From Variovorax sp. 54 (GTDB lineage Bacteria; Pseudomonadota; Gammaproteobacteria; Burkholderiales; Burkholderiaceae_C): 64,000 nucleotides of DNA. Shown piece by piece: positions 10,497 to 18,729 of the stretch. The notes beneath the pieces were generated by a model. That model saw nothing but the letters and a program-made list of their open reading frames with translations. It was not told where the DNA came from and searched no databases. The stretch is from positions 5,783,501 through 5,847,500 of the forward strand of contig NZ_PEFF01000001.1 in the NCBI RefSeq assembly GCF_002754375.1, given 5' to 3'. How positions within the stretch are numbered: position 1 is the first letter of the stretch; each line of letters opens with the position of its first letter. The position numbers and the translations under genes were made by a program.

Positions 10497-11622
10497 TGTT
10501 TTCCTGACCCGCACCGCTGCCTTCCTGCCTTTTTCTCCGGTCAGCAACGAAGACATCGAAGAAGTGCTGGGTCGCATCGGCGGCAAGGTGTCGCGTGCGC
10601 GACGCCTCATCCTGCGCAGCAACGGCATCCAGTCGCGCCACTACGCCATCGACCGCGCCACCGGCCAGCTGGCCATGACCAATGCACAGCTCACCGCCGC
10701 GGCCATCCGCGCGCTGGGCGACGACATCGGCCCGGTCGACTGCCTGGCCACCGGCACCTCGCTGCCCGACCAGCTCATGCCCAACCACGCGGTGATGGTG
10801 CACGGTGAACTGGGCTGGCCCCGGCTCGAGGTGGTGGCCTGCGCCGGCATCTGCCTGGCCGGCGCGGCGGCGCTCAAGCATGCGTGGCTCTCGGTGCGTG
10901 CGGGCGATGCGCGGCGCGCGGTCGCCACGGGCTCCGAGCTGGCCTCGGCCGTGATGCGCGGCATCAACTTCGAAGCCGAGCTCGAGCACAAGATCGAGGC
11001 GCTCGAAGCGCGCCCCGAGATCGCCTTCGAGAAAGACTTCCTGCGCTGGATGCTGTCCGACGGCGCCGGCGCGGTGCTGCTGGAGCGCGAGCCGCGCGGG
11101 CCGCTGTCGCTGCGCGTCGAATGGATCGAGCTGTCGTCGGCGGCGCACGAGCTGCCGGTGTGCATGTATGCCGGTGCCGACAAGAACGCGCAGGGCGGCC
11201 TCGACGGCTGGGCCCGCACCTCGCCCGCCGACTGGCAGCGCGACTCGACCTTCGCGGTCAAGCAGGACGTGCGCCTGCTCAACGACAACATCGTGCGCGC
11301 CACGCTGACCGAGCCGCTCGCGGCCCTCATCGAGCGCCGCGGGCTGAAGACCGACGACATCGACTGGTTCCTGCCGCACCTGTCGTCGCACTATTTCGTC
11401 GAGCCCGTCGCCGCGAGCCTGGCCTCGCTGGGCCTGCCGATTCCGCGCGAGCGCTGGTTCAGCAACCTCGCGACCAAAGGCAACACCGGCTCGGCCTCGC
11501 CGTACATCATGCTCGACGAGCTGTTCCGTTCCGGTCGCATCAAGCCCGGCCAGAAGCTCTTGATGTTCGTGCCGGAAAGCGGTCGCTTCTCGAGCGGCTT
11601 CATCTACCTGGAGGCGGTGTAG
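10486..11622 (+). CDS. DarB-like ketoacyl-ACP synthase III
   Basis: A 378-residue thiolase-fold condensing enzyme of the FabH class. The complete triad is visible: Cys119 in VACAGIC, His298 in FLPHLSSH and Asn333 in KGNTGSAS. DarB-type KAS III enzymes join two beta-keto acyl chains to form cyclohexanediones or resorcinols. The partners here (DarA-like upstream, ACP at 15069) fit that role; an ordinary fatty-acid FabH would be expected next to fabD/fabG instead. The start overlaps the preceding gene by 11 bases, implying coupling. Confidence 0.75.
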   Translation: MTTDVFLTRTAAFLPFSPVSNEDIEEVLGRIGGKVSRARRLILRSNGIQSRHYAIDRATGQLAMTNAQLTAAAIRALGDDIGPVDCLATGTSLPDQLMPNHAVMVHGELGWPRLEVVACAGICLAGAAALKHAWLSVRAGDARRAVATGSELASAVMRGINFEAELEHKIEALEARPEIAFEKDFLRWMLSDGAGAVLLEREPRGPLSLRVEWIELSSAAHELPVCMYAGADKNAQGGLDGWARTSPADWQRDSTFAVKQDVRLLNDNIVRATLTEPLAALIERRGLKTDDIDWFLPHLSSHYFVEPVAASLASLGLPIPRERWFSNLATKGNTGSASPYIMLDELFRSGRIKPGQKLLMFVPESGRFSSGFIYLEAV

Positions 11623-11624
11623 CC

Positions 11625-12020
11625 ATGGACGTCGACGCAGTTCCGCAAGAGGGCAACGCGACCCTCGCAGGCCATTCCAAGCTGATGTACGCCCGCGACG
11701 CGCAAGGCCGCGTCGTCACCACCACGTCCAAGGGCTGGGAGGCGGAAGAGATCGTCACCAGCCACGCGGTCGACGTGCTGGTCGAGCAGGCGCAAGAGGC
11801 CAAGACGCGCGTGAAGGCCGGACTGGCCTCGCCGCTCGAATACTGGATGTACGAGCGCCGCATGGACGTGGCGCTGCTCTCGCAGACCAGCGGCTTCTGG
11901 CAGTGGCGCGTGCGCCGCCATTTGCAGCCGCGCCATTTCGCCGCGCTGTCGCCGACCCAGCTCGCCCGCTACGGCCAAGCGCTGGGCTTGCCCGTTTCCA
12001 CCCTGCAAGGCCTGCCGTGA
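11625..12020 (+). CDS. Uncharacterised 131-residue protein of the biosynthetic operon
   Basis: I do not recognise a family. The protein is soluble, without signal peptide or membrane helix. The middle is helical and charged (residues about 45-80, HAVDVLVEQAQEAKTRVKAG) and is followed by an aromatic segment YWMYERRMDVALLSQTSGFW. It starts two bases after the KAS III stop and overlaps the next gene by four bases (GTGA), so it is a true member of the operon. A small scaffold or cyclase-like accessory protein is possible, but nothing visible decides this. Confidence 0.75.
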   Translation: MDVDAVPQEGNATLAGHSKLMYARDAQGRVVTTTSKGWEAEEIVTSHAVDVLVEQAQEAKTRVKAGLASPLEYWMYERRMDVALLSQTSGFWQWRVRRHLQPRHFAALSPTQLARYGQALGLPVSTLQGLP

Positions 12021-12997
12021 ACTTCCAACACCAACAGGCGGCGCACTGCGAAAGCGGCGTCATCTCCAGCCTCATGCGGCACCACGGCGCGCCGATGAGC
12101 GAGGCGATGGCGCTGGGGTTGTCGTCGGCGCTGTCCTTCGCCTACCTGCCGTTCATCAAGCTGTCGGGCCTGCCGCTCATCTCGTACCGCATGCCGCCCA
12201 AGGCCATCATCAAGGGCCTCTTGGCGCCGATGGCCGCGCGCTTCCGCTTCGAGACCTTCCGCAGCCCGCAAGCAGGGCAGCAGCGGCTCGACGCGCTGCT
12301 GGCCGAGGGCCAGCTCGTGGGCCTGCAGACCTCGGTCTACTGGCTGCCGTACTTTCCGCCGAACATGCGCTTTCACTTCAACGCGCACAACCTGCTGGTC
12401 TACGGCAAGGACGGCAACGACTACCTGATCAGCGACCCCGTGTTCGAGGAACCCGTGCGCTGCGCCAGCGAAGACCTGTCGCGCGCGCGCTTCGCCAAGG
12501 GCGTGCTCGCGCCCAAGGGGCTCATGTACTACCCGCAGGCCATCGAGCGCAAGGCGGTCGATGCCGCCTCGGTGACCAAGGCCATCCGCAAGACCGTGCG
12601 CAACATGCTCGCGCCCGTGCCCATCGTGGGCGTGCGCGGCATGCGCACGCTGGCCAAGCGCATGCAGAAACTGTCGCCCAGCGATCCGCGCAGCGTCGAC
12701 TTCATCGGCCACCTGGTGCGCATGCAGGAAGAAATCGGCACGGGCGGCGCAGGCTTCCGCTTCATCTACGCGGGCTTCCTGCAAGAGGCGGCGCAGCTGC
12801 TCGACAAGCCGCAGCTGACGCAGATGTCCGAACGGCTGATCGCCATCGGCGACGGCTGGCGCGCGTTCGCGCTCAAGGCGGCGCGCATGGTGAAGGGGCG
12901 CGAGCCGGTCGATCCGGTCGCGCTGGCCGGCAAGCTGCGCGAGCAGGCGCAACAGGAAGAAACCTTCTTCCGCGACCTCAAGGCCGCCGTCGCCTGA
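12017..12997 (+). CDS. BtrH-type acyltransferase/peptidase-fold protein
   Basis: A 326-residue protein starting with GTG and overlapping the preceding stop. The N-terminal half matches the BtrH N-terminal domain: AHCESGVISSLMRHHG at 9-24, with Cys11, and later a histidine in FNAHNLLVYG (His124) and an aspartate in LISDPVF (Asp140). These are the expected Cys-His-Asp catalytic set of this papain/C39-like fold. The C-terminal half is helical, like the DUF4872 partner domain. BtrH of butirosin biosynthesis moves an acyl chain from an ACP to its acceptor. Here it could transfer or release the chain from the operon ACP; the acceptor is unknown. Confidence 0.7.
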   Translation: MNFQHQQAAHCESGVISSLMRHHGAPMSEAMALGLSSALSFAYLPFIKLSGLPLISYRMPPKAIIKGLLAPMAARFRFETFRSPQAGQQRLDALLAEGQLVGLQTSVYWLPYFPPNMRFHFNAHNLLVYGKDGNDYLISDPVFEEPVRCASEDLSRARFAKGVLAPKGLMYYPQAIERKAVDAASVTKAIRKTVRNMLAPVPIVGVRGMRTLAKRMQKLSPSDPRSVDFIGHLVRMQEEIGTGGAGFRFIYAGFLQEAAQLLDKPQLTQMSERLIAIGDGWRAFALKAARMVKGREPVDPVALAGKLREQAQQEETFFRDLKAAVA

Positions 12998-13905
12998 TGC
13001 TGGAGCTTCGTCAGCTCGGCTACCGCTACCCGCACGCTGACAAGGCCGCGCTGGCCGACGTGTCGCTCGCCGTGCCGCGCGGTTGCGTGCTGGGCCTGCT
13101 GGGCCCGAACGGCGCCGGCAAGACCACGCTGATCTCGCACCTGTCGGGCGCGCTCGCGGTGCAGTCGGGCGACATCCGCATCGACGGCCAGCCGTTGCAG
13201 CAGGTGCGCGCCAAGGCGCCCACCCGCATCGCCGTGGCACCGCAGGACCAGGCCTTCTATCCGATGCTCACCGTGGCCGAGAACCTGGCCTGCTTCGCCG
13301 CGGCCGGCAAACTTTCGGGTGCACGCAAGAAGGCGCGCATCGACACCTGCACGCAGTTCGCGCAGCTGGAGCAGTTCTCGGGCGTGCGCGCCGAGCGTCT
13401 CTCGGGCGGCCTGAAGCGCCGCCTCAACCTCGCGATCGCCTTGCTGCCCGAACCCGAGCTGATGCTGTTCGACGAGCCGACCGTGGGCGTCGATCCGCAG
13501 TCGCGTGCCTTCATCCTCGATGCGATCAAGAGCCTGGCGCAGGCCGGCGCGGCGGTGATCTACGCCTCGCACTACATGGAAGAGATCGAAGCGATTGCCG
13601 ACCGCGTGGCCATCCTCGACCAGGGCCGCGTGCTGCGCGAAGGCCCGCTCGACGCGCTGCTGTCGCAAAGCGCGATGCTGTTGACCCTGGCCGCCGACGG
13701 GCTCGACGCGCAGATGCTGTCGCGCTTCGGCACGGTGGAGCAGGGCGCGGCGCACTGGCGCATCCACCTGAACGCGGGCAGCGGCCCCGGCGCCGTGCTG
13801 GCCGCGCTCGAAGCCGAGGGCATCGAGGTGCGGCAGGCCGAGTTCGGCCGGCACGACCTCGAGCAGCTGTTCATGGCGCTCACGCACCGGTCGCTGCGGG
13901 ACTGA
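12997..13905 (+). CDS. ABC exporter ATP-binding protein
   Basis: A 302-residue ATPase of the ABC-2/NodI-like class. It has Walker A GPNGAGKTT, signature LSGGLKRRLNLA, Walker B LMLFDEP and the H-loop histidine in YASHYMEE. Its ATG shares one base with the preceding stop. It pairs with the permease at 13915 and probably exports the product of the operon. The last 80 residues form a small C-terminal domain seen in exporter ATPases. Confidence 0.9.
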   Translation: MLELRQLGYRYPHADKAALADVSLAVPRGCVLGLLGPNGAGKTTLISHLSGALAVQSGDIRIDGQPLQQVRAKAPTRIAVAPQDQAFYPMLTVAENLACFAAAGKLSGARKKARIDTCTQFAQLEQFSGVRAERLSGGLKRRLNLAIALLPEPELMLFDEPTVGVDPQSRAFILDAIKSLAQAGAAVIYASHYMEEIEAIADRVAILDQGRVLREGPLDALLSQSAMLLTLAADGLDAQMLSRFGTVEQGAAHWRIHLNAGSGPGAVLAALEAEGIEVRQAEFGRHDLEQLFMALTHRSLRD

Positions 13906-13914
13906 TCGAACGCC

Positions 13915-15072
13915 ATGCTTTTCGCACTCATCAAGAAAGAACTGCTGGCCCTCGTGCGCGACATGCACGGGCTGGCCGTGCTGTTCGTGATGCCGATGGT
14001 CTTCATCGTGCTGATGTCGCTCACGCTGAAAGACATCTACCGCCCGCCGCTGGCCGAGTTGAGCTACGCGGTCGACGTGCGCGACAGCGGCACGCCCGCC
14101 AAGTGGCTGCTGCAGATCTGGCAGCGCAGCCACGGCGCGCCGCAACCGCTGGGCGCCGACTGGCAGGCGCGGCTGCGCAGCGGCACGCTCAAGTACGTGA
14201 TCGTGATGGAGCCCGGGCTGTCGGAAGAACTGGAATCGGCCGCGCTTTCCACGCGTGCCCACATCCGCCTGCTGGCCGAGCCCGGCATCGACGCCAACCT
14301 GTTCAACGCGCTGCGCGCCGAACTCATCGGTGCGTCGGGTGAACTCAAGGCGCGGCTCGCGCTGGCGGTGCCCGGCACGGCCAGCCCCGCGCCCGACGCG
14401 TCCATCCAGGCGATGGTGCAGGCCGAGCGCTTTGCCACGGCCGGCCCGCGGCCCACGTCGGTGCAGCAGAACGTGCCGGCCTGGCTGGTGTTCGGCATGT
14501 TCTTCGTGGTGGCCTCGCTGTCCAGCCTGTTCGTGCAGGAGCGCGGCTCGGGCGCGCTCGGCCGGTTGCAGAGCCTGGGCGTGTCGCGCTCGATGCTGCT
14601 CGCTTCCAAGGCCTTGCCTTACCTCGGCGTGAACGCGCTGCAGGCGCTGCTGATGCTGGCGGCAGGCATCTGGCTCATGCCGATGATCGGCGGCGATGCG
14701 CTCTCGCTGTCGGGCATCCACTGGGGCGGCCTGCTGCTGTCGCTGGCGGCCGTGAGCCTGGCGGCGGTGAGCCTGTCGCTGGCGGTGGCCTGCCTCGTGA
14801 AGAGCCATGCGCAAGCTGCCACGCTCGGGCCGATGGTGAATGTGCTGATGGCGGCGGCGGGCGGCATCATGGTGCCCAAGTTCGTCATGCCGGGCTTCAT
14901 GCAGCGCATGGTCGAAATCTCTCCCATGAACTGGGGGCTCGAAGCGCTGCTCACCGTGCTGCTGCGCGGCGGCGGCGCGGCCGAGGTGCTGCCGCAAGTC
15001 GGCCGGTTGGTGGCGTTCGCGGCCCTCATGTTTTTTGTGGCTGTCTTTCTGTTTCGCAGGCGCGCACCGTGA
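13915..15072 (+). CDS. ABC-2 type exporter permease
   Basis: A 385-residue membrane protein with the ABC2_membrane_3 layout: one N-terminal helix (about 20-42), a periplasmic domain of about 150 residues, then five helices from about 185 to the C-terminus. It lies ten bases after its ATPase. Large extracytoplasmic domains of this type occur in exporters of lipids and amphiphilic products, which fits a resorcinol-like product. It overlaps the ACP gene by four bases. Confidence 0.88.
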   Translation: MLFALIKKELLALVRDMHGLAVLFVMPMVFIVLMSLTLKDIYRPPLAELSYAVDVRDSGTPAKWLLQIWQRSHGAPQPLGADWQARLRSGTLKYVIVMEPGLSEELESAALSTRAHIRLLAEPGIDANLFNALRAELIGASGELKARLALAVPGTASPAPDASIQAMVQAERFATAGPRPTSVQQNVPAWLVFGMFFVVASLSSLFVQERGSGALGRLQSLGVSRSMLLASKALPYLGVNALQALLMLAAGIWLMPMIGGDALSLSGIHWGGLLLSLAAVSLAAVSLSLAVACLVKSHAQAATLGPMVNVLMAAAGGIMVPKFVMPGFMQRMVEISPMNWGLEALLTVLLRGGGAAEVLPQVGRLVAFAALMFFVAVFLFRRRAP

Positions 15073-15347
15073 CGAGCACCGCTTCTTCTCCTGAATTCAT
15101 CGCCCGCCTCAAGGCCCTTGTGCTCGAGTCCGTCGAGAAGGACGCGCCGCCCGGCGGCCTCGGCGACGACGAACCGCTGTTCGGCCCCGAGGCGCGGCTC
15201 GACCTCGACTCGCTCGACGCGCTGCAGGTGTCGATGGCGATCCAGCAGCACTTCGGCCTGCGCATGCCCGACAGCAAGGACACGCGCCGCGCCATGACGT
15301 CGATCGCGCATCTGGCGGAACACCTGGTGCAAGCGGGCAAGGCATGA
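15069..15347 (+). CDS. Acyl carrier protein (DarC-like)
   Basis: A 92-residue carrier protein with GTG start. The phosphopantetheine site is Ser48 in LDLDSLDALQ. It would carry the growing beta-keto chain for the condensing enzymes of this operon. No phosphopantetheinyl transferase is visible in the window, so activation must come from elsewhere. It overlaps both neighbours by four bases. Confidence 0.9.
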   Translation: MTSTASSPEFIARLKALVLESVEKDAPPGGLGDDEPLFGPEARLDLDSLDALQVSMAIQQHFGLRMPDSKDTRRAMTSIAHLAEHLVQAGKA

Positions 15348-16426
15348 GCCCGAGGAGTCCGGTGTACCTGGCCGGCATGGGCCTGGCCTGCGTGCTCGGC
15401 GACGATGTGCCGTCCGCGCTCGCGGCATTGCGGCGCGGCGGCGTTCCACCCACACCGGTGACGGTGGCCGATGGCCTGCAGTGGCCGGTCTACACGCTGG
15501 CGGTGCCACCCGGTGACTGGACGCAGCGCGTGCAGCACACGGTGCGACGCGTGGTCGCGCAGACCGGCGACGGGCTGGACCGGCACGGGCCGCTGTTCGT
15601 GGCCTCGTCGTCGCTCGACATCGGTGCCATGGAACACGCACAGCACGACGCGCGGCTGAGCGGCGACCTGCAGGACTTTGCCGACATCGCCGCTGCCGCA
15701 CTCGACTGGCAAGGCCCCGTCTTCACCGTCTCGACCGCCTGCACCTCGGCGCTCAATGCAATGCTGGCGGCGGCCGACATGGTGCGCGCGGGCGAGGCCC
15801 GCGAGGCGCTGGTGATCGGCGCCGAACTCGACAACCGCTTCACCGTGGCCGGCTTTGGCGCGATGCAGCTGCTGGCGCACGACAGCGCGCGGCCCTTCGG
15901 CGCGGGGCGCCAGGGGCTGGTGCTCGGCGAGGCCGTGGCGGCGCTGCGGCTCGGGTCGCAACCCGCGCGCTGGGCGCTGGGCGGCGGCGCCAACGTGGTC
16001 GACGGGCGCAATCCCTCGGGCACCGAGGCGAGCGCGGTGCGGGCAATGTGCCGCGAGACGCTGGCGCGCAGCGGCCTGCAGCCTGCGGACATCGACCTCA
16101 TCAAGGTGCAGGCCGCCGGCAGCCCGGTCAACGACGCGATCGAGGTCGAGGCGCTGCGGCAGGTGTTCGACCCGCTGCCGCCGCTGGTGTCGCTCAAGTC
16201 GGCGATCGGCCACACGCTCGGCGCGGCCGGGGCGGCGGAGCTGGCCTTGCTGGTCGGCTGCATCGAAGGCGGCGCCTGGCCGTCGGTCGGCTACGCGCTC
16301 GACGAGACGCTCGGCATCGCACTGAGCGACGGGCCGCCGGCGCGGTTGCGCCACATCCTGCTCAACGTGGTGGGCTTCGGCGGCGGGCATGCGTCGCTGG
16401 TGCTCACGGATTGCGGCGTCGCATGA
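15344..16426 (+). CDS. KAS I/II-type ketosynthase with His-to-Gln change
   Basis: A 360-residue condensing enzyme, shorter than FabF (about 410). The nucleophile Cys133 is present in VSTACTSALNAM and the second histidine His290 in SAIGHTLGAAG. The segment normally reading AHGTSTPLND here reads VQAAGSPVND, so the first active-site histidine is replaced by Gln256. This His helps decarboxylate malonyl-ACP in KAS I/II, so the enzyme may be altered or depend on a partner. The half-size ketosynthase at 16423 follows with a four-base overlap and could be that partner. Confidence 0.82.
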   Translation: MSPRSPVYLAGMGLACVLGDDVPSALAALRRGGVPPTPVTVADGLQWPVYTLAVPPGDWTQRVQHTVRRVVAQTGDGLDRHGPLFVASSSLDIGAMEHAQHDARLSGDLQDFADIAAAALDWQGPVFTVSTACTSALNAMLAAADMVRAGEAREALVIGAELDNRFTVAGFGAMQLLAHDSARPFGAGRQGLVLGEAVAALRLGSQPARWALGGGANVVDGRNPSGTEASAVRAMCRETLARSGLQPADIDLIKVQAAGSPVNDAIEVEALRQVFDPLPPLVSLKSAIGHTLGAAGAAELALLVGCIEGGAWPSVGYALDETLGIALSDGPPARLRHILLNVVGFGGGHASLVLTDCGVA

Positions 16427-16944
16427 GCACTGTCACCCCTGCTTGGCGCACGGCCGCGCATGTCGTGGCGCGTCCGCCGCCGGACGATTGGCGCGACGCG
16501 CTCGCGACCCGGCTGGGCCGCCGGCCGCGCCGTGTCGGCCTGTGGACCGAGCTGGCGATGTACGGCGCGCGCGCCTGTCTCGACGCGGCCGGTGAAGCCG
16601 CGTTGCCTCCCGGCGCGCGCCTGCGCGTGACCAGCCAGCGCGGCGCATGGGAAGCCACGCGCGCGGGGCTGGCGCAGCTCGATGCAGGCTTGCCGATGCC
16701 GTTCACCTTCATGCAGAGCCAGCCCGCATTGATGCTGGCGGAAGTCGGCCGCTGCCTCGACTGGCAGGGCGATGCGAGCTTCATGCTGTGCCGCGACCTC
16801 GCGCGTCCGCTGGCGCTGTCGCAGCTCGGTGCCGGGCGCGATGGCCTGTTGTTCGGCGTGGTGGAAGAAGCGTACGGCGATGTGCCGCCGCGCACCGAGT
16901 GGTGGCGGCTGGTGCCGAACGATCAGCCGGAAATCGAGCGCTGA
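16423..16944 (+). CDS. Beta-ketoacyl synthase N-terminal-like (half) protein
   Basis: A 173-residue protein resembling the stand-alone ketoacyl-synthase N-terminal family (PF13723 type). The core segment is PFTFMQSQPALMLAEVGRCL. It has no catalytic cysteine motif and no C-terminal thiolase half. Proteins of this kind occur in aryl polyene and related type II PKS clusters, with unclear role, perhaps like a chain-length factor. It is the last gene of the operon, and its 3' end overlaps the convergent HD gene by 22 bases. Confidence 0.65.
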   Translation: MSTVTPAWRTAAHVVARPPPDDWRDALATRLGRRPRRVGLWTELAMYGARACLDAAGEAALPPGARLRVTSQRGAWEATRAGLAQLDAGLPMPFTFMQSQPALMLAEVGRCLDWQGDASFMLCRDLARPLALSQLGAGRDGLLFGVVEEAYGDVPPRTEWWRLVPNDQPEIER

Positions 16945-17543
16945 AGGTTCTCGCGCGCTCGCGCTTCGAGCAGCGCATGCAGGCGCGGCGTGGCGTAGAT
17001 CGCCGGACGGTCGAGAAAGCGCTGAAGGATCGCGCGCCGACGCGGCAGGCGAATCTCCTCCGGAACGAAACCGTATTCCGCGTGCACCTGGCGCTCGTAC
17101 TCATCGAAGCGCGCGCGCTCGGCGCCGAGGATCGACAGGTCGATGTCGATCAGCAGCTCGGCGTCGCGGCCCTCGGGCACGGCGTCGTGGCGCGTCGCCA
17201 TGACGAGCGCGTGGACGCGATCGGTCGCTGCTGCGTCCACGCCGGCGGCTTGCAATGCCTGACGCGCCCAGTCGGCGCTGCGCGCTTCGTTGTCGCGCGC
17301 ATGCACGTCGTAGATCGCGTCGTGGAACCACAGCGCCAGCGCGACCTCGCCGGGGCGTTCGGCCAGCGCCTGCTCCTGGTCGAACCACGCGAGGCATTCG
17401 CCGAGGTGCTGCATCGTGTGGTACTGCCGCTGCGGTTCGCTGTAGCGGCGCTGCAGTTCCAGCTGCAGCGCGCCGTCGGGCGCGGCCACGCCGAGCTCCT
17501 GCCAGGCCTCTGTCCAGTTCGCGTGCAGCGCCTGCGGTGTCAT
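16923..17543 (-). CDS. HD-domain metal-dependent hydrolase
   Basis: A 206-residue protein of the predicted metal-dependent HD superfamily. The metal-ligand motifs are seen as QYHTMQHLGE (first His), ALWFHDAIYD (the HD pair) and a later MATRHD; the final aspartate is probably in LIDIDLSIL. The substrate is unknown; the family includes phosphohydrolases. It ends inside the last codons of the convergent PKS operon and is five bases downstream of mltB, so it may be co-transcribed with mltB. Confidence 0.78.
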   Translation of the reverse strand: MTPQALHANWTEAWQELGVAAPDGALQLELQRRYSEPQRQYHTMQHLGECLAWFDQEQALAERPGEVALALWFHDAIYDVHARDNEARSADWARQALQAAGVDAAATDRVHALVMATRHDAVPEGRDAELLIDIDLSILGAERARFDEYERQVHAEYGFVPEEIRLPRRRAILQRFLDRPAIYATPRLHALLEARARENLQRSISG

Positions 17544-17548
17544 CGTGG

Positions 17549-18655
17549 TTATTGCTCCATCGCGGCCTTGACCTCCTGGCCGAGGTCGAGCACCGACATC
17601 GCGTAGTAGCTGCTCCAGTTGTAGCGCGTGATCACGTAGAAGTTGCGCGTGCCCGCGACGTAGGTCGGCGGTGCGTCGAGGCCGTTCTGCAGCTCGATGA
17701 GCGCGAGCAGGCCCTTGTGCTTCAGGCCTTCGCCCTCGGGCACGGCGCCTGCGGCAACGAAGCTGTCGGCGCTGAAGGTCGGCAGGATGTCGGGCGCCAG
17801 CAGCAGCGCCTTCTTCAGGCGCGACTCCTCGAAGTGCACCGGGTAGATCGACGGCATGCCCGGTGTCCAGCCGAAGCCCTTGAAGTAGCTCGCGACCGAA
17901 CCGATCACGTCGACCGGGTTGTTCACGAGGTCGATGCGGCCGTCGCCGTCGAAGTCGACCGCGTACTTGGCGATGCTGCTGGGCATGAACTGCGGCATGC
18001 CCATGGCGCCGGCATAGCTGCCCAGCGGCGTGAGCGGGTCGTCGGCGGTGCGGCTTTCGGTGCTCAGAAAGCTTTCGAGCTCGCCGCGGAAGAAGGCGAC
18101 GCGCTCGGCGGCGCGTGGGTGGCCCTGCGGGAAGTCGAAGGACAGCGTGGCCAGCGCATCGATCACGCGGAAGTTGCCCATGTTGCGGCCGTAGATGGTC
18201 TCGACGCCGACGATGCCGACGATGATTTCCGGCGGCACGCCATAAGTGGCCTCGGCGCGCGCGAGCGTGTCGGCGTTGGCGCGCCAGAAGCGCACGCCGG
18301 CCGCGATGCGCACCGGGTCGATGAAACGGCTGCGGTAGGCCTGCCAGTTCTTCACCGTGCCGACCGGGCCCGGCAGCATCAGGCGTGGCACGTTGGGCAG
18401 GAAGCGCGCAGCCCCGATGGTGGCGCGCACCCAGTCGCGGTCGAGGTTGCGGCGCTTGGCGACGTCGTCGGCGAACGCCATAGCGTCGTCGCGCGTGGCG
18501 TAGGGCGTGCTGCCGCGCACCGGCGTGACGGCGGCCGGGCGGCCGTTGGCCTGAGGCTTCTGGGCCAGGGCTCCCGTGGGCCAGGCGGTGCAGCCGGCGA
18601 GGAGGGCGGTGGCGGCCACTGCGGCGCGCAAGGGCGTGGGGAAGACGAATGACAT
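17549..18655 (-). CDS. mltB: Lytic murein transglycosylase B (lipoprotein)
   Basis: This enzyme cleaves the glycan strands of peptidoglycan, leaving 1,6-anhydro-muramic acid ends. The 368-residue protein has a lipoprotein signal (ALLAGC, acylated Cys22), so it should be attached to the outer membrane. The catalytic glutamate is Glu152 in VGVETIYGRNMG. The family segments AGAMGMPQFMPSS and DFDGDGRIDL are present. It is downstream of the transglutaminase operon and in the same direction, 74 bases away. Confidence 0.93.
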   Translation of the reverse strand: MSFVFPTPLRAAVAATALLAGCTAWPTGALAQKPQANGRPAAVTPVRGSTPYATRDDAMAFADDVAKRRNLDRDWVRATIGAARFLPNVPRLMLPGPVGTVKNWQAYRSRFIDPVRIAAGVRFWRANADTLARAEATYGVPPEIIVGIVGVETIYGRNMGNFRVIDALATLSFDFPQGHPRAAERVAFFRGELESFLSTESRTADDPLTPLGSYAGAMGMPQFMPSSIAKYAVDFDGDGRIDLVNNPVDVIGSVASYFKGFGWTPGMPSIYPVHFEESRLKKALLLAPDILPTFSADSFVAAGAVPEGEGLKHKGLLALIELQNGLDAPPTYVAGTRNFYVITRYNWSSYYAMSVLDLGQEVKAAMEQ

Positions 18656-18729
18656 GGGCACGATTGTGCCGCCCTGCAGCGGGCGTACTTTCGGGCGACA
18701 CATGTGGTTGCAGCCGCGTGGCCTGCGTG

